Made by a program: the position numbers and the translations under genes. From the NCBI RefSeq assembly GCF_001552195.1, contig NZ_BCQS01000025.1, forward strand, positions 1-41,228: 41,228 bases of DNA. Direction: 5' to 3'. Below the pieces are notes generated by a model that had not been told where the DNA came from, made no database searches, and saw only the letters and a list, made by a program, of their open reading frames with translations. Below are positions 8,196 through 14,763 of this stretch, piece by piece. Within the stretch, counting starts at the first letter, position 1. Every line of letters starts with the position of its first letter. The stretch comes from Actinomadura latina NBRC 106108 (GTDB lineage: Bacteria; Actinomycetota; Actinomycetes; Streptosporangiales; Streptosporangiaceae).

Positions 8196-8307
8196 GCTCT
8201 CCCTCACGCTCACGGGCGACCTACGCCCGACACCCTTGAGACACCGGGCCGACCGCCGAAGTTCACCCTACGGCCACCTTCACCAGAAGCCTGTCACTTT
8301 CCCGCCA

Positions 8308-8976
8308 TCACCCGCCGGACAACGGCCCCACCCGCGCCACCGCGTCCCCCTCCCGCCGCCGCTCCCGCTCCACGACGGCCGCACGACGGCGCCGCCGAAC
8401 GAAACGCGCACCCTCCACCACACCCGCCACCGACAACGCCGCCCCCAGCCCGACCACCACACCCTTCAGCGGGTCGTCCTCGAACGCCACCCCGCCCACA
8501 TAACCCAGCAACGCCCCGTACAACCCCCACGACACCGCCGCCACCCCCGCGAACACCGAGAACCACCGCAGCCGGTAACCCACCGCCCCCATCGTCACCG
8601 TCACCGCCGTCCGCCCACCCGGCACATACCGCGCCACCACCAGGATCAGCCCGCCCCGCTCGGCCATCGTCCGCCGCGCCCAACCGAACGCCGCATGCCG
8701 CCGCGACCCCGCCCGCAGCCCCCGCACCAGCCGCCCACCCGCCCGGCGCCCCAGCAGAAACGACACATGATCACCGGCGAACGCGCCCAGCGCCGCCGAC
8801 ACCACCACCGCCGCCAACTCCGGCTCACCCGACGCCGCATACACCCCCGCCGTGATCACCAGGCTCTCGCTCGGCACCACCGGGAAGAACCCGTCGATCG
8901 CCGCGACCGCGAACAGCACCAGGTAGAACCACGGCGACGTCACCGCCGTGTCCACCACACCCAGAAACCCGTCCAT
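8308..8976 (-). CDS. DedA-family membrane protein
   Basis: This 222-aa polytopic inner-membrane protein of the DedA/SNARE-associated (VTT) family has FFPVVPSESLVITAGVYAA and GAFAGDHVSFLLGR near the N-terminus. The signature LVVARYVPGGRTAVTVTMG comes in the middle, then RWFSVFAGVAAVSWGLYGALLGYVGG. Family members act in lipid-carrier recycling and membrane homeostasis, which fits the neighbouring PAP2 phosphatase. The ATG at 8976 has no Shine-Dalgarno but a TAGCGT -10 box 7 nt upstream, so the mRNA is probably leaderless. The C-terminal tail is Arg-rich and cytoplasmic. The function of this member is inferred from the family only. Confidence 0.93.
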   Translation of the reverse strand: MDGFLGVVDTAVTSPWFYLVLFAVAAIDGFFPVVPSESLVITAGVYAASGEPELAAVVVSAALGAFAGDHVSFLLGRRAGGRLVRGLRAGSRRHAAFGWARRTMAERGGLILVVARYVPGGRTAVTVTMGAVGYRLRWFSVFAGVAAVSWGLYGALLGYVGGVAFEDDPLKGVVVGLGAALSVAGVVEGARFVRRRRRAAVVERERRREGDAVARVGPLSGG

Positions 8977-8983
8977 GCCCAGG

Positions 8984-8989
8984 ACGCTA
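8984..8989 (-). promoter_or_regulatory. -10 box TAGCGT of the DedA gene (leaderless)
   Basis: On the minus strand TAGCGT is followed by exactly 7 nt (CCTGGGC) and ATG. No ribosome site exists, so translation probably begins at the 5' end of the mRNA. The rest of the divergent gap up to 9235 shows no other recognised element. Confidence 0.6.
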
Positions 8990-9235
8990 GAAAACGATCA
9001 CCACCCAGCGGATCCCGCGAACGGCCACCACCACCCCCGACTTTCGACGGGGGCCCACCGGCGCCCCCTGCCGAGGACGTACGACCCGCCCCTCATACCG
9101 AAGGACGACCCGCCACCCCACGGTCGTCCCCGCCCGCCATCTGGGCCGCAGCCCTCATCTCTGACGCGCCAACCGGCCCTCCGCACCGAAAACCGTTCGC
9201 GGTGCAGCCTCCACGTCCGGCACACTCCACACCCT

Positions 9236-9874
9236 GTGGGACACCTGCACATCTTCGACATGGACGGCACCCTCCTCGCCGGCACCACCGCCAACCTCGA
9301 AATCGCCCGCCACCTCGGCACCCTCCCCGAACTCCACGAACTCGAGGCCCGCTTCACCGCCGGCACCCTCGACACGCGCGGCTTCTCCATCGAGATCCAC
9401 CGGCTCTGGCGCCACCTCACCCCCGACGTCGTCGCCGCCGCCTACACCGCCGCCACCTGGCTCACCGGCATCGCCGACGTCTGCGCCGACATCCGCACCC
9501 GCGGCGAACACTCCGCCGTCATCACCATGTCGCCCGACTTCTTCGCCCGCCACCTCACCGACCTCGGCTTCGACGACGTCGTCGCCTCCCGCTTCCCGCC
9601 GATGCCCTTCACCGGCACCCTCGACCCCGCCGGCATCCTCACCCCCGCCGACAAGGTCCGCATCGCCGAGGAACTCCGCGCCCGCCACGGCCTCAGCACC
9701 GCCCAATGCACCGCCTACGGCGACTCCATGTCCGACGCGCCCCTCTTCAGGCACCTCGCCAACACCGTCGCCGTCAACGCCGACCACCACCTCGCCGACA
9801 TCGCCGCCCTCGACTACCGCGGCACCGACCTCACCGAGGCCTACGCCCTCGCCCGCACCCTCCCCGCCATCTGA
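9236..9874 (+). CDS. HAD-IB family phosphatase (SerB-like)
   Basis: This 212-aa haloacid dehalogenase-superfamily hydrolase, subfamily IB, has motif I FDMDGT at residues 7-12 (nucleophile Asp8, acid Asp10) and motif II in AVITMSPDFF. The conserved Lys is in TPADKVRIAEEL and motif IV is GDSMSDAPLF. A helical cap lies between motifs I and II. SerB-like members hydrolyse phosphoserine or related phosphomonoesters; the substrate here is unknown. The start was set at GTG 9236, because the DxD motif lies near the N-terminus in this family. No ribosome site is visible and the upstream in-frame extension looks non-coding. It converges on the recombinase gene. Confidence 0.88.
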   Translation: MGHLHIFDMDGTLLAGTTANLEIARHLGTLPELHELEARFTAGTLDTRGFSIEIHRLWRHLTPDVVAAAYTAATWLTGIADVCADIRTRGEHSAVITMSPDFFARHLTDLGFDDVVASRFPPMPFTGTLDPAGILTPADKVRIAEELRARHGLSTAQCTAYGDSMSDAPLFRHLANTVAVNADHHLADIAALDYRGTDLTEAYALARTLPAI

Positions 9875-9908
9875 CCGTCCGGGGGAACGCGGCAGGGGAG
9901 CGGGCCGG

Positions 9909-10958
9909 TCAGCCGCCCCCGCGCCCCTCCACCGGACCCAGCAGCGGATGCACTCGCATCGCCGCCTCCAGCTCACCCGGCAGCTCGTCCCGGTAACGGC
10001 CCAGCGTCGACAGATCCGCGTGCCCCAGCACCCGCCGCACCGCGTCCATGTCCGTCGCCGCCGCCAGCAGATGCGTCGCCGTCGTATGCCGCAGCCCGTG
10101 CGGCGTCACACTCCGCCGCCGCACCGGCTCCACCCGCTCCAGCACCCGGTCGATCACCCCCTGCACATCACCCCGCGCCAGCCGCCGCCCCCGCCACGAC
10201 AGCAGCAGCGCCTTCGGCTCCCGCCCCCGGTCCAGCAGCCGCCGCCCGTCCGCCAGGTACGCGTCCAGCACCTCCACCACCGGGCGGGGGAGCGGCACAT
10301 CACGCGTCCGCCCGCCCTTACCGAAGATCCGCCAGTACCGCGTCCCCCCGTTGACGAAGAAGTCCTCCGTGTTCGCCGCCGTCAGCTCCGACACCCGCGG
10401 CCCCACCGCCGCCAGCAGCAGCACGATCAGCCCGTCCCGCAGCTCCGTCCGCTGATCCCGCCGCCGCGCCGCCACCGGCTCCTCCGCCAGATCACGCGCC
10501 GCCCCCAGCAGCCCCTCCGCCTGCTCCACCGTCAGCGAGCGCCGCTCCGCCCGCAGCCCGCCCCGCTGCTTCGGCCGCACCGTCACCGCGTCCATCGGAT
10601 TCAGCTGCACCCACCCCGCCACCACCGCATACCGGAAGAACGCCGACACCGAACGCCGGAACCGCGCCTGCGACGCCGCGCTCTGCGACGGCGCACCCCC
10701 CGGCTCCGCCGTCCGCACCCGCCGCCGCTCATCCGGCTTGCGCGCGAACCGAAGCAGCACCTCGTCGACGTCCTCGCCCGTCAGATCGTCCAGCACCCGC
10801 TCCGCACCCGCCAGCGCGGCGAACGTCACCACGTCCCGCGCGTACACCTCCGCCGACGCCGGCGCCAGCGCACCCGTCGACGTCTTCGCACGCACCAGCT
10901 CCCCATACCGATCCACGCACTCGGCCACCGTCAGACGCTGAACACCGGAAGGACGCAC
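9909..10958 (-). CDS. Tyrosine recombinase / Xer-like integrase
   Basis: This 349-aa site-specific recombinase has an N-terminal SAM-like core-binding domain (about 10-120). The catalytic domain contains the full set of active residues: Arg188 (GPRVSEL), Lys214 (FGKGGRTR), His287 and Arg290 (PHGLRHT), His313 (LGHADLST) and the nucleophile Tyr322 (LGRYRDE). It is slightly longer than classical XerC/XerD (about 300 aa) and its motif-II region differs, so it could be a third Xer paralogue or an integrase. The start GTG 10958 is set by a -10 box 7 nt upstream; the longer open frame crosses the divergent gene. It lies 1.7 kb from the dif-like site at 12637. No att repeats or cargo genes were seen. 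Confidence 0.9.
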   Translation of the reverse strand: MRPSGVQRLTVAECVDRYGELVRAKTSTGALAPASAEVYARDVVTFAALAGAERVLDDLTGEDVDEVLLRFARKPDERRRVRTAEPGGAPSQSAASQARFRRSVSAFFRYAVVAGWVQLNPMDAVTVRPKQRGGLRAERRSLTVEQAEGLLGAARDLAEEPVAARRRDQRTELRDGLIVLLLAAVGPRVSELTAANTEDFFVNGGTRYWRIFGKGGRTRDVPLPRPVVEVLDAYLADGRRLLDRGREPKALLLSWRGRRLARGDVQGVIDRVLERVEPVRRRSVTPHGLRHTTATHLLAAATDMDAVRRVLGHADLSTLGRYRDELPGELEAAMRVHPLLGPVEGRGGG

Positions 10959-10965
10959 CCGCCGG

Positions 10966-10971
10966 ACGCTA
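10966..10971 (-). promoter_or_regulatory. -10 box TAGCGT of the recombinase gene (leaderless)
   Basis: Minus-strand TAGCGT, then 7 nt (CCGGCGG), then the GTG start at 10958. It is the same layout as at 4185 and 8984. It is back to back with the promoter of the gene at 11010; the two -10 boxes are only 25 bp apart. Confidence 0.6.
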
Positions 10972-10996
10972 CCGCCCGCCGCCGACACAACGCCCG

Positions 10997-11002
10997 TAAG
11001 AT
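10997..11002 (+). promoter_or_regulatory. -10 box TAAGAT of the divergent hypothetical gene (leaderless)
   Basis: TAAGAT is followed by 7 nt (CGGCACG) and the ATG at 11010, with no Shine-Dalgarno sequence. It belongs to the divergent leaderless promoter pair shared with the recombinase. Confidence 0.6.
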
Positions 11003-11009
11003 CGGCACG

Positions 11010-11465
11010 ATGACGGACCGCGCACTGTTCGACCAGGTCGGCGAGATCATCCGGGGATCGACGCCGCCCGCCCTCGGACGCCCCCACGTCCAGGTCCGCC
11101 ACAACGGCGTCAAAGCATGGTTCGGCGACCCCGCACCCCAGCGCGAGCACTACGAGGCCCAGGTCATCCCCGCCGACCTGGCCCCCGGCGCCCGCACCCA
11201 CGCCGTCGAGATCGGCTTCCACGCCGAACACCGCGACGAGCCCGCCAACGAGGCCGCCCTCACCCGCCTGCTCACCACCGAGCCCCGCTGGCGCGCCGAA
11301 CTCGGCGACGACCCCGCCACCGGGCCCTTCCTCGGCCGCGGCACCTGGCGCCGCATCTCCGAGACCTGGCCCGACCTCGACCTCGACGGCCCGGACGTCG
11401 CGTTCGACATCGGCGTCCGCCTCGTCGACTACATCCGCGTCCTCGAACCCCACCGGCGGGTATGA
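11010..11465 (+). CDS. Hypothetical protein, 151 aa
   Basis: I do not recognise the family. The protein is acidic and soluble, with no membrane segment. The middle (YEAQVIPADLAP, HAVEIGFHAEHRDEPANEAAL) looks like alternating strands and helix, and the C-terminus has WPDLDLDGPDVAFDIGVRLVDYI. The N-terminus FDQVGEIIRGSTPPALG and 'HVQVRHNGVKAWFG' suggest a compact alpha/beta fold. It starts at ATG 11010 behind a leaderless -10 box, divergent from the recombinase, and is followed 35 bp later by the DUF72 gene, probably as an operon. Codon third positions are C-rich as in its neighbours, so it is a genuine local gene. Confidence 0.75.
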   Translation: MTDRALFDQVGEIIRGSTPPALGRPHVQVRHNGVKAWFGDPAPQREHYEAQVIPADLAPGARTHAVEIGFHAEHRDEPANEAALTRLLTTEPRWRAELGDDPATGPFLGRGTWRRISETWPDLDLDGPDVAFDIGVRLVDYIRVLEPHRRV

Positions 11466-11500
11466 CCGGCGGCACGCGCCGCCGGGGGAGAGGAGGGCCG

Positions 11501-12232
11501 ATGCTGATCGGCACATCGGGATGGCAGTACGCCGACTGGCGCGGCGTCCTGTACCCGCCGGGCGTCCCGCAGCGGCGCTGGCTGCACCGCTACAGCGAAA
11601 TCTTCGGCACGGTCGAGAACAACAACGCCTTCTACCGGCTGCCCGGCCGCGAAACGTTCGAGCTGTGGCGCGGCAACACCCCGCCCGGTTTCGTCATGGC
11701 GGTGAAGGCCAGCCGCTACCTGACCCACATGAAACGCCTCATCGAACCCGCCGAACCGGTCGCGCGCCTCATGAACGCCGCGGCCGGCCTCGGCTCCAAG
11801 CTCGGGCCGGTCCTGCTGCAGCTCCCGCCGACCCTGCGGGCCGAGCCGGGCCGCCTCGCCGCCTGCCTGGAGGAGTTCCCGCAGGACGTCCGCGTCGCCG
11901 TCGAACCCCGGCACCCCACATGGTGGACGGACGAGACCCGCCGCGTCCTGGAGGACCACCGCGCCGCCCTGTGCTGGACCGACCGGCTCGGCCGTCCCCA
12001 GACGCCCCTCTGGCGGACCGCCGGGTGGTTCTACCTGCGCTTCCACGAAGGCCCCGCCGAACCCTGGCCGCACTACGACGACGAGACCCTCGAGAGCTGG
12101 GCGGACGAGCTCGCCGGCGCCGACGACGCCTACGTGTACTTCAACAACGACCCCGGCGGCGCCGCAGTCCGCAACGCGCTCCGCTTCGCCGACCTCACCG
12201 CGGCGAACGACACACCACCCCAAACGGACTAA
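11501..12232 (+). CDS. DUF72 family protein (YecE-like TIM-barrel)
   Basis: This 243-aa protein is of the DUF72/YecE family. The start MLIGTSGWQYADWRGVLYP is diagnostic, followed by TVENNNAFYRLPGRETFELW, FVMAVKASRYLTHMKRL, LGPVLLQLPPTL, VAVEPRHPTWW and the C-terminal YVYFNNDPGGAAVRNAL. These are hallmarks of the family's barrel. The biochemical role of DUF72 proteins is not established. The ATG at 11501 has a strong GAGAGGAGGG ribosome site. It ends 6 bp before a strong hairpin and is the last C-skewed gene before the gap containing the dif-like site. Confidence 0.92.
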   Translation: MLIGTSGWQYADWRGVLYPPGVPQRRWLHRYSEIFGTVENNNAFYRLPGRETFELWRGNTPPGFVMAVKASRYLTHMKRLIEPAEPVARLMNAAAGLGSKLGPVLLQLPPTLRAEPGRLAACLEEFPQDVRVAVEPRHPTWWTDETRRVLEDHRAALCWTDRLGRPQTPLWRTAGWFYLRFHEGPAEPWPHYDDETLESWADELAGADDAYVYFNNDPGGAAVRNALRFADLTAANDTPPQTD

Positions 12233-12237
12233 ATGGT

Positions 12238-12273
12238 ACAAACCAGACAGAATTCAGCTTCTGTCCGGTTTGT
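12238..12273. terminator. Strong 15-bp hairpin terminator after the DUF72 gene
   Basis: A 15-bp stem with one A-C mismatch (ACAAACC, A, GACAGAA pairing with TTCTGTC, C, GGTTTGT) and a 6-nt TTCAGC loop begins 6 bp after the DUF72 stop. It is relatively AT-rich for this genome. A run of T residues is lacking, but position and strength make it the transcription end of the C-skewed block. Confidence 0.7.
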
Positions 12274-12328
12274 CATCCGGAGTGGTACAGCCTCCGTCGG
12301 AGGAGGGGCGGCACCACTGCGCCGCCAC

Positions 12329-12610
12329 TTATGCCATAGCTGCGGTGACCTGCCGCCGGTTCCGGCAGACCAGGCGCATGAACGACTCGTCCCAGTGCGT
12401 GAAGTCGTTCCCGGCCGGGTCCACGGTGAAGACCGTTTCACGCTCGGTTCCGCGGAACACGGTCCGTGACGATGCCCGGAGGCTGCACAGAATGGTCGCG
12501 GCGTCACCGGGGTGTCGGGGCGCAGCGGTCCAGCGTCACGACGCGACCCGGATTGTCGGCGGCAAGCGCGCGCGTGCGCGAAACGCAGAACACGCGTTCC
12601 GTGCCCGGAT
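12329..12610 (-). pseudogene. Possible decayed minus-strand coding remnant, unidentified
   Basis: Two overlapping minus-strand frames read like protein rather than antisense noise. One, 12329-12535 (69 codons ending in TAA), contains RTVFRGTERETVFTVDPAG and NDFTHWDESFMRLVCRNRRQ. The other, ending at the TGA at 12504-12506, contains TRALAADNPGRVVTLDRC. They are in different frames and neither has a start codon with a ribosome site, as expected for a frameshifted remnant. I cannot name the family. Apart from this, the hairpin and the dif-like site, the 564-bp gap 12233-12796 shows no gene. Confidence 0.25.
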
Positions 12611-12636
12611 TGCTCCGTTTCCAGCAGGTCTGATCG

Positions 12637-12664
12637 TTGGTCGATAATGTACATTATGTTAAGT
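12637..12664. other. dif: dif-like chromosome dimer resolution site (XerC/XerD)
   Basis: The 28 bp divide into the canonical 11+6+11 layout: left arm TTGGTCGATAA, centre TGTACA, right arm TTATGTTAAGT. The right (XerD-side) arm differs from the E. coli dif arm TTATGTTAAAT at one base of eleven. The centre differs from TGTATA at one of six, and the left arm keeps the conserved ATAA next to the centre. The inner 14 bp (12644-12657) are a perfect AT-rich palindrome in a GC-rich genome. It lies outside genes, in the largest gap of the window, at the point where strand composition flips. By analogy it is where XerC and XerD, loaded by FtsK, resolve chromosome dimers. Confidence 0.88.
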
Positions 12665-12796
12665 AGAGCAGATGGGACGCTGCGGAAGCAGAGTCCGCCC
12701 TCGGCGTACGGCGATGTACGGCGCGGGCGGGGCGACTCCGAAGGCTCCCGGGTTTCATTGGCCGGGATTGCTCGTTACGTTGGCGGGGTCCCTGCG

Positions 12797-13387
12797 ATGG
12801 TGACCGATCCCGGTGGTGTCGGCATGGTTCCTGAGGCTTTTGTTCGGGCGTTGGACGGGTTCGAGGCGGTCCTGGGCGGGGTGCCCGCGGATCGGTGGTT
12901 GTCGCCGTCGCCGTGCCAGGGGTGGGCTGCGGTCGATGTCGCGGGGCATGTCACCGCCGGGCTGCTGGTGATCGAGATGCGGGCGGCCGGGCGGCCTCTC
13001 CCCCAGGACGATCCGGATTGGCGGGAGGTCGCCGGTGCGGATCCGGTGGAGTCGTGGCGTGCGGTGCGGGCCCGGATGATGGCGGAACTGACGCCCCAGG
13101 CGCTGGACCGGACGATTCCGCTGGCGTTCGGGGACGTCACGACGCTGCGGGAGTGGATCGAGGAGTATCCGTTGGAGCTCCTGGTGCACACGTGGGATCT
13201 GGCGCGTGCCACCGGCCAGGCTGCGGAGTTGGACGCGGATCTGGTGCGCGCCGCTCTGGGGACGGCGGAGCGGATGGTGCCGCGCGGGCGCGAGGTGGGA
13301 AAGGTGGGGCCGGAGGTCGGTGTCGGGGACGGTGTCTCTGAGCAGGCGCGGCTGCTGGCGTTGTTCGGGCGGGATCCCGCGGCCTGA
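12797..13387 (+). CDS. TIGR03086-family (DinB-like / mycothiol-dependent isomerase N-domain) protein
   Basis: This 196-aa protein of the actinobacterial TIGR03086 group is related to DinB/maleylpyruvate-isomerase N-terminal four-helix bundles. PSPCQGWAAVDVAGHV and YPLELLVHTWDLARATG are the characteristic helix motifs; the histidines in them (GHV, VHTWD) form the metal site in relatives. Such proteins are thought to be metal-dependent, possibly mycothiol-using enzymes; the substrate is unknown. Starts at ATG 12797, GTG 12800 and ATG 12824 are all possible and no ribosome site decides. It is the first gene right of the dif-like site and the first with G-rich third positions. Confidence 0.85.
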   Translation: MVTDPGGVGMVPEAFVRALDGFEAVLGGVPADRWLSPSPCQGWAAVDVAGHVTAGLLVIEMRAAGRPLPQDDPDWREVAGADPVESWRAVRARMMAELTPQALDRTIPLAFGDVTTLREWIEEYPLELLVHTWDLARATGQAAELDADLVRAALGTAERMVPRGREVGKVGPEVGVGDGVSEQARLLALFGRDPAA

Positions 13388-13440
13388 GCCACTCCCCTCC
13401 CCCGGGCGGTTTTTCGGGTGCGCGGACGTGACGCGGCGGC

Positions 13441-13554
13441 TAGGGTGCGGGTATGCGTCGACGACATTGATCTTCACCTGAGGCGGGGCTCGCGCGGAGG
13501 CTGTATGTCTACGCGTTCCTTGAGGATTTCGTCCTTCTCTATCCGGTTTATTCG
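13441..13554 (+). other. Interrupted 5' part of the MFS gene (in-frame TGA at codon 6)
   Basis: TAGGGT (13441-13446), 6 nt and ATG (13453) form a leaderless start like others in the window, but codon 6 is TGA (13468-13470). The frame then stays open into the transporter and encodes LARRLYVYAFLEDFVLLYP, plainly the first transmembrane helix. No ATG, GTG or TTG occurs in this frame between the TGA and GTG 13555, which lies inside that helix. The gene has thus either acquired a nonsense mutation, uses an unusual start or reads through the TGA, or the base call is wrong. Confidence 0.75.
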
Positions 13555-14640
13555 GTGTTGTTCGCTGATACCGGCCTGTCCCCCGCTGCGATCTCGTCGC
13601 TGTTCGTGATCTGGTCGGTTACGACGTTCTCGCTGGAGTTGCCGTCCGGTCTGTGGGCGGATCTGGTCTCGCGCCGGCTGCTGCTGGTGGCCGCTCCCCT
13701 GCTCGCGGGGACGGGTTTCTGTTTGTGGTCGTTCTTCCCCTCGTATCCCGTGTTCGCCGCGGGTTTCGTGTTGTGGGGCGCCGGGTCGGCGCTGCGTTCG
13801 GGGACGATGCAGGCTCTGGTGTACGGGGAGCTGGAGCGGGCCGGGGCGGCGGGCGCGTACGCGCGGCTGATCGGGCGGTCGGAGGCGGTGTCGCTGCTGG
13901 CGGTGGTCGCGGCGTCGGCGGTGGCGTCGCCGGTGCTGGCGGCGGGTGGCTACCGGGGGCTGGGTACGGCGAGTGCGGCGTCGTGCGTGCTGTGCGCGGT
14001 GGCCGGGTGGTTCCTGCCGGAGTCGCGGGGCCGCGACGCCGAGGAGGAAGAGGAGCCGTCGCTGGTTGCGGTGGTGCGCGAGGCGTGGGCGCAGGTGCGG
14101 CGGGAGCCGGCGGTGCGGTGGTCGCTGGTCCTGGTGATGGTGCTGGAGGGGGTGACGGCGCTGGACGAGTACGTGCCGCTGCTGGTTCGGTCGACGGGTG
14201 CGGCGGAGACGTCGGTGCCGGCGCTGGTGGCGGTGGTGACGGCCGGTGACGCGGTCGGCGGCTGGCTGGCGGGGCGGCGCGCCGGGTGGCTGGCTCCGGT
14301 GCTGGTGGTCGGTGCGGTGTGCCTGGCGGCGGGGTCGCTGAGCGGGCGTCCGGCCGGGCTGGCGGGGGTGGCGGTGGCGTTCGGGGTGTTCCGGTGGGCG
14401 ATGGCGGCGGCGGACGCGCGGCTGCAGGCCCGGATCGGGGACGGTGCGCGGGCGACGGTGACGTCGGTGGCGGGGTTCGGTTCGGAGACGGTGGCGGTGC
14501 TGGTGTTCGCGGGGTGGGCGCTGGGGTCGCGGTGGGCGGACGCGGGGGTGCTGATGGGGGCGGCGTCGGTGCCGTACGTGGTGGTGGCGTTCGTGCTGGG
14601 GTCGGGGGCGCGGCGGGGGCGTGTACATCGGGGGATGTAG
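13555..14640 (+). CDS. Major facilitator superfamily transporter (5' end disturbed)
   Basis: The open frame from the first usual start (GTG 13555) gives 361 aa; the family's first helix is coded just upstream (13483-13554). The MFS fold is shown by about 12 hydrophobic segments and the loop-2/3 signature GLWADLVSRRLLLVAAP (DxxxRR type). GSALRSGTMQALVYGEL in TM4 and a charged central loop (residues about 165-185, DAEEEEEPS) separate the two halves. The second half is shorter in motifs (VTAGDAVGGWLAGRRAG). Substrate is unknown; an efflux role is only likely from the family. If the TGA at 13468 is real and not read through, the protein would lack half of helix 1 and may be dead. Confidence 0.8.
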   Translation: MLFADTGLSPAAISSLFVIWSVTTFSLELPSGLWADLVSRRLLLVAAPLLAGTGFCLWSFFPSYPVFAAGFVLWGAGSALRSGTMQALVYGELERAGAAGAYARLIGRSEAVSLLAVVAASAVASPVLAAGGYRGLGTASAASCVLCAVAGWFLPESRGRDAEEEEEPSLVAVVREAWAQVRREPAVRWSLVLVMVLEGVTALDEYVPLLVRSTGAAETSVPALVAVVTAGDAVGGWLAGRRAGWLAPVLVVGAVCLAAGSLSGRPAGLAGVAVAFGVFRWAMAAADARLQARIGDGARATVTSVAGFGSETVAVLVFAGWALGSRWADAGVLMGAASVPYVVVAFVLGSGARRGRVHRGM

Positions 14641-14763
14641 GCGGCGGGGGGCCGCTACGCCAAAGGCGCAGGGCGGTTGCACGCTCGCGCCCGATTCGCC
14701 GGTCGAGGGTGTGCGCCGAGGATCGTGGAGTCGTTTTCGGACCGATTCTTGGGGCGTGTGCCG

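Noticed and set aside
12238..12273. Integration (att) core for the nearby recombinase
   Set aside because: It is a hairpin directly after a stop codon, not a direct repeat, and there is no tRNA gene or second copy in the window.
12229..12654. 141-codon minus-strand frame across the gap
   Set aside because: Starts inside the dif-like site, lacks a ribosome site, and its composition is Arg/Ser/Thr-rich; a different frame in the same DNA looks more protein-like.
12644..12657. 14-bp AT-rich palindrome as a TetR/MarR operator for the gene at 12797
   Set aside because: The palindrome is the centre of a 28-bp sequence matching dif in both arms, and it is 140 bp from the gene start, so dif explains it better.
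12233..12796. Replication origin at the composition flip
   Set aside because: No dnaA, dnaN or DnaA-box cluster; the dif-like site points to the terminus instead.
14641..14763. Rex operator in front of cydA
   Set aside because: No TTGTGA-type inverted repeat with the needed spacing could be found.
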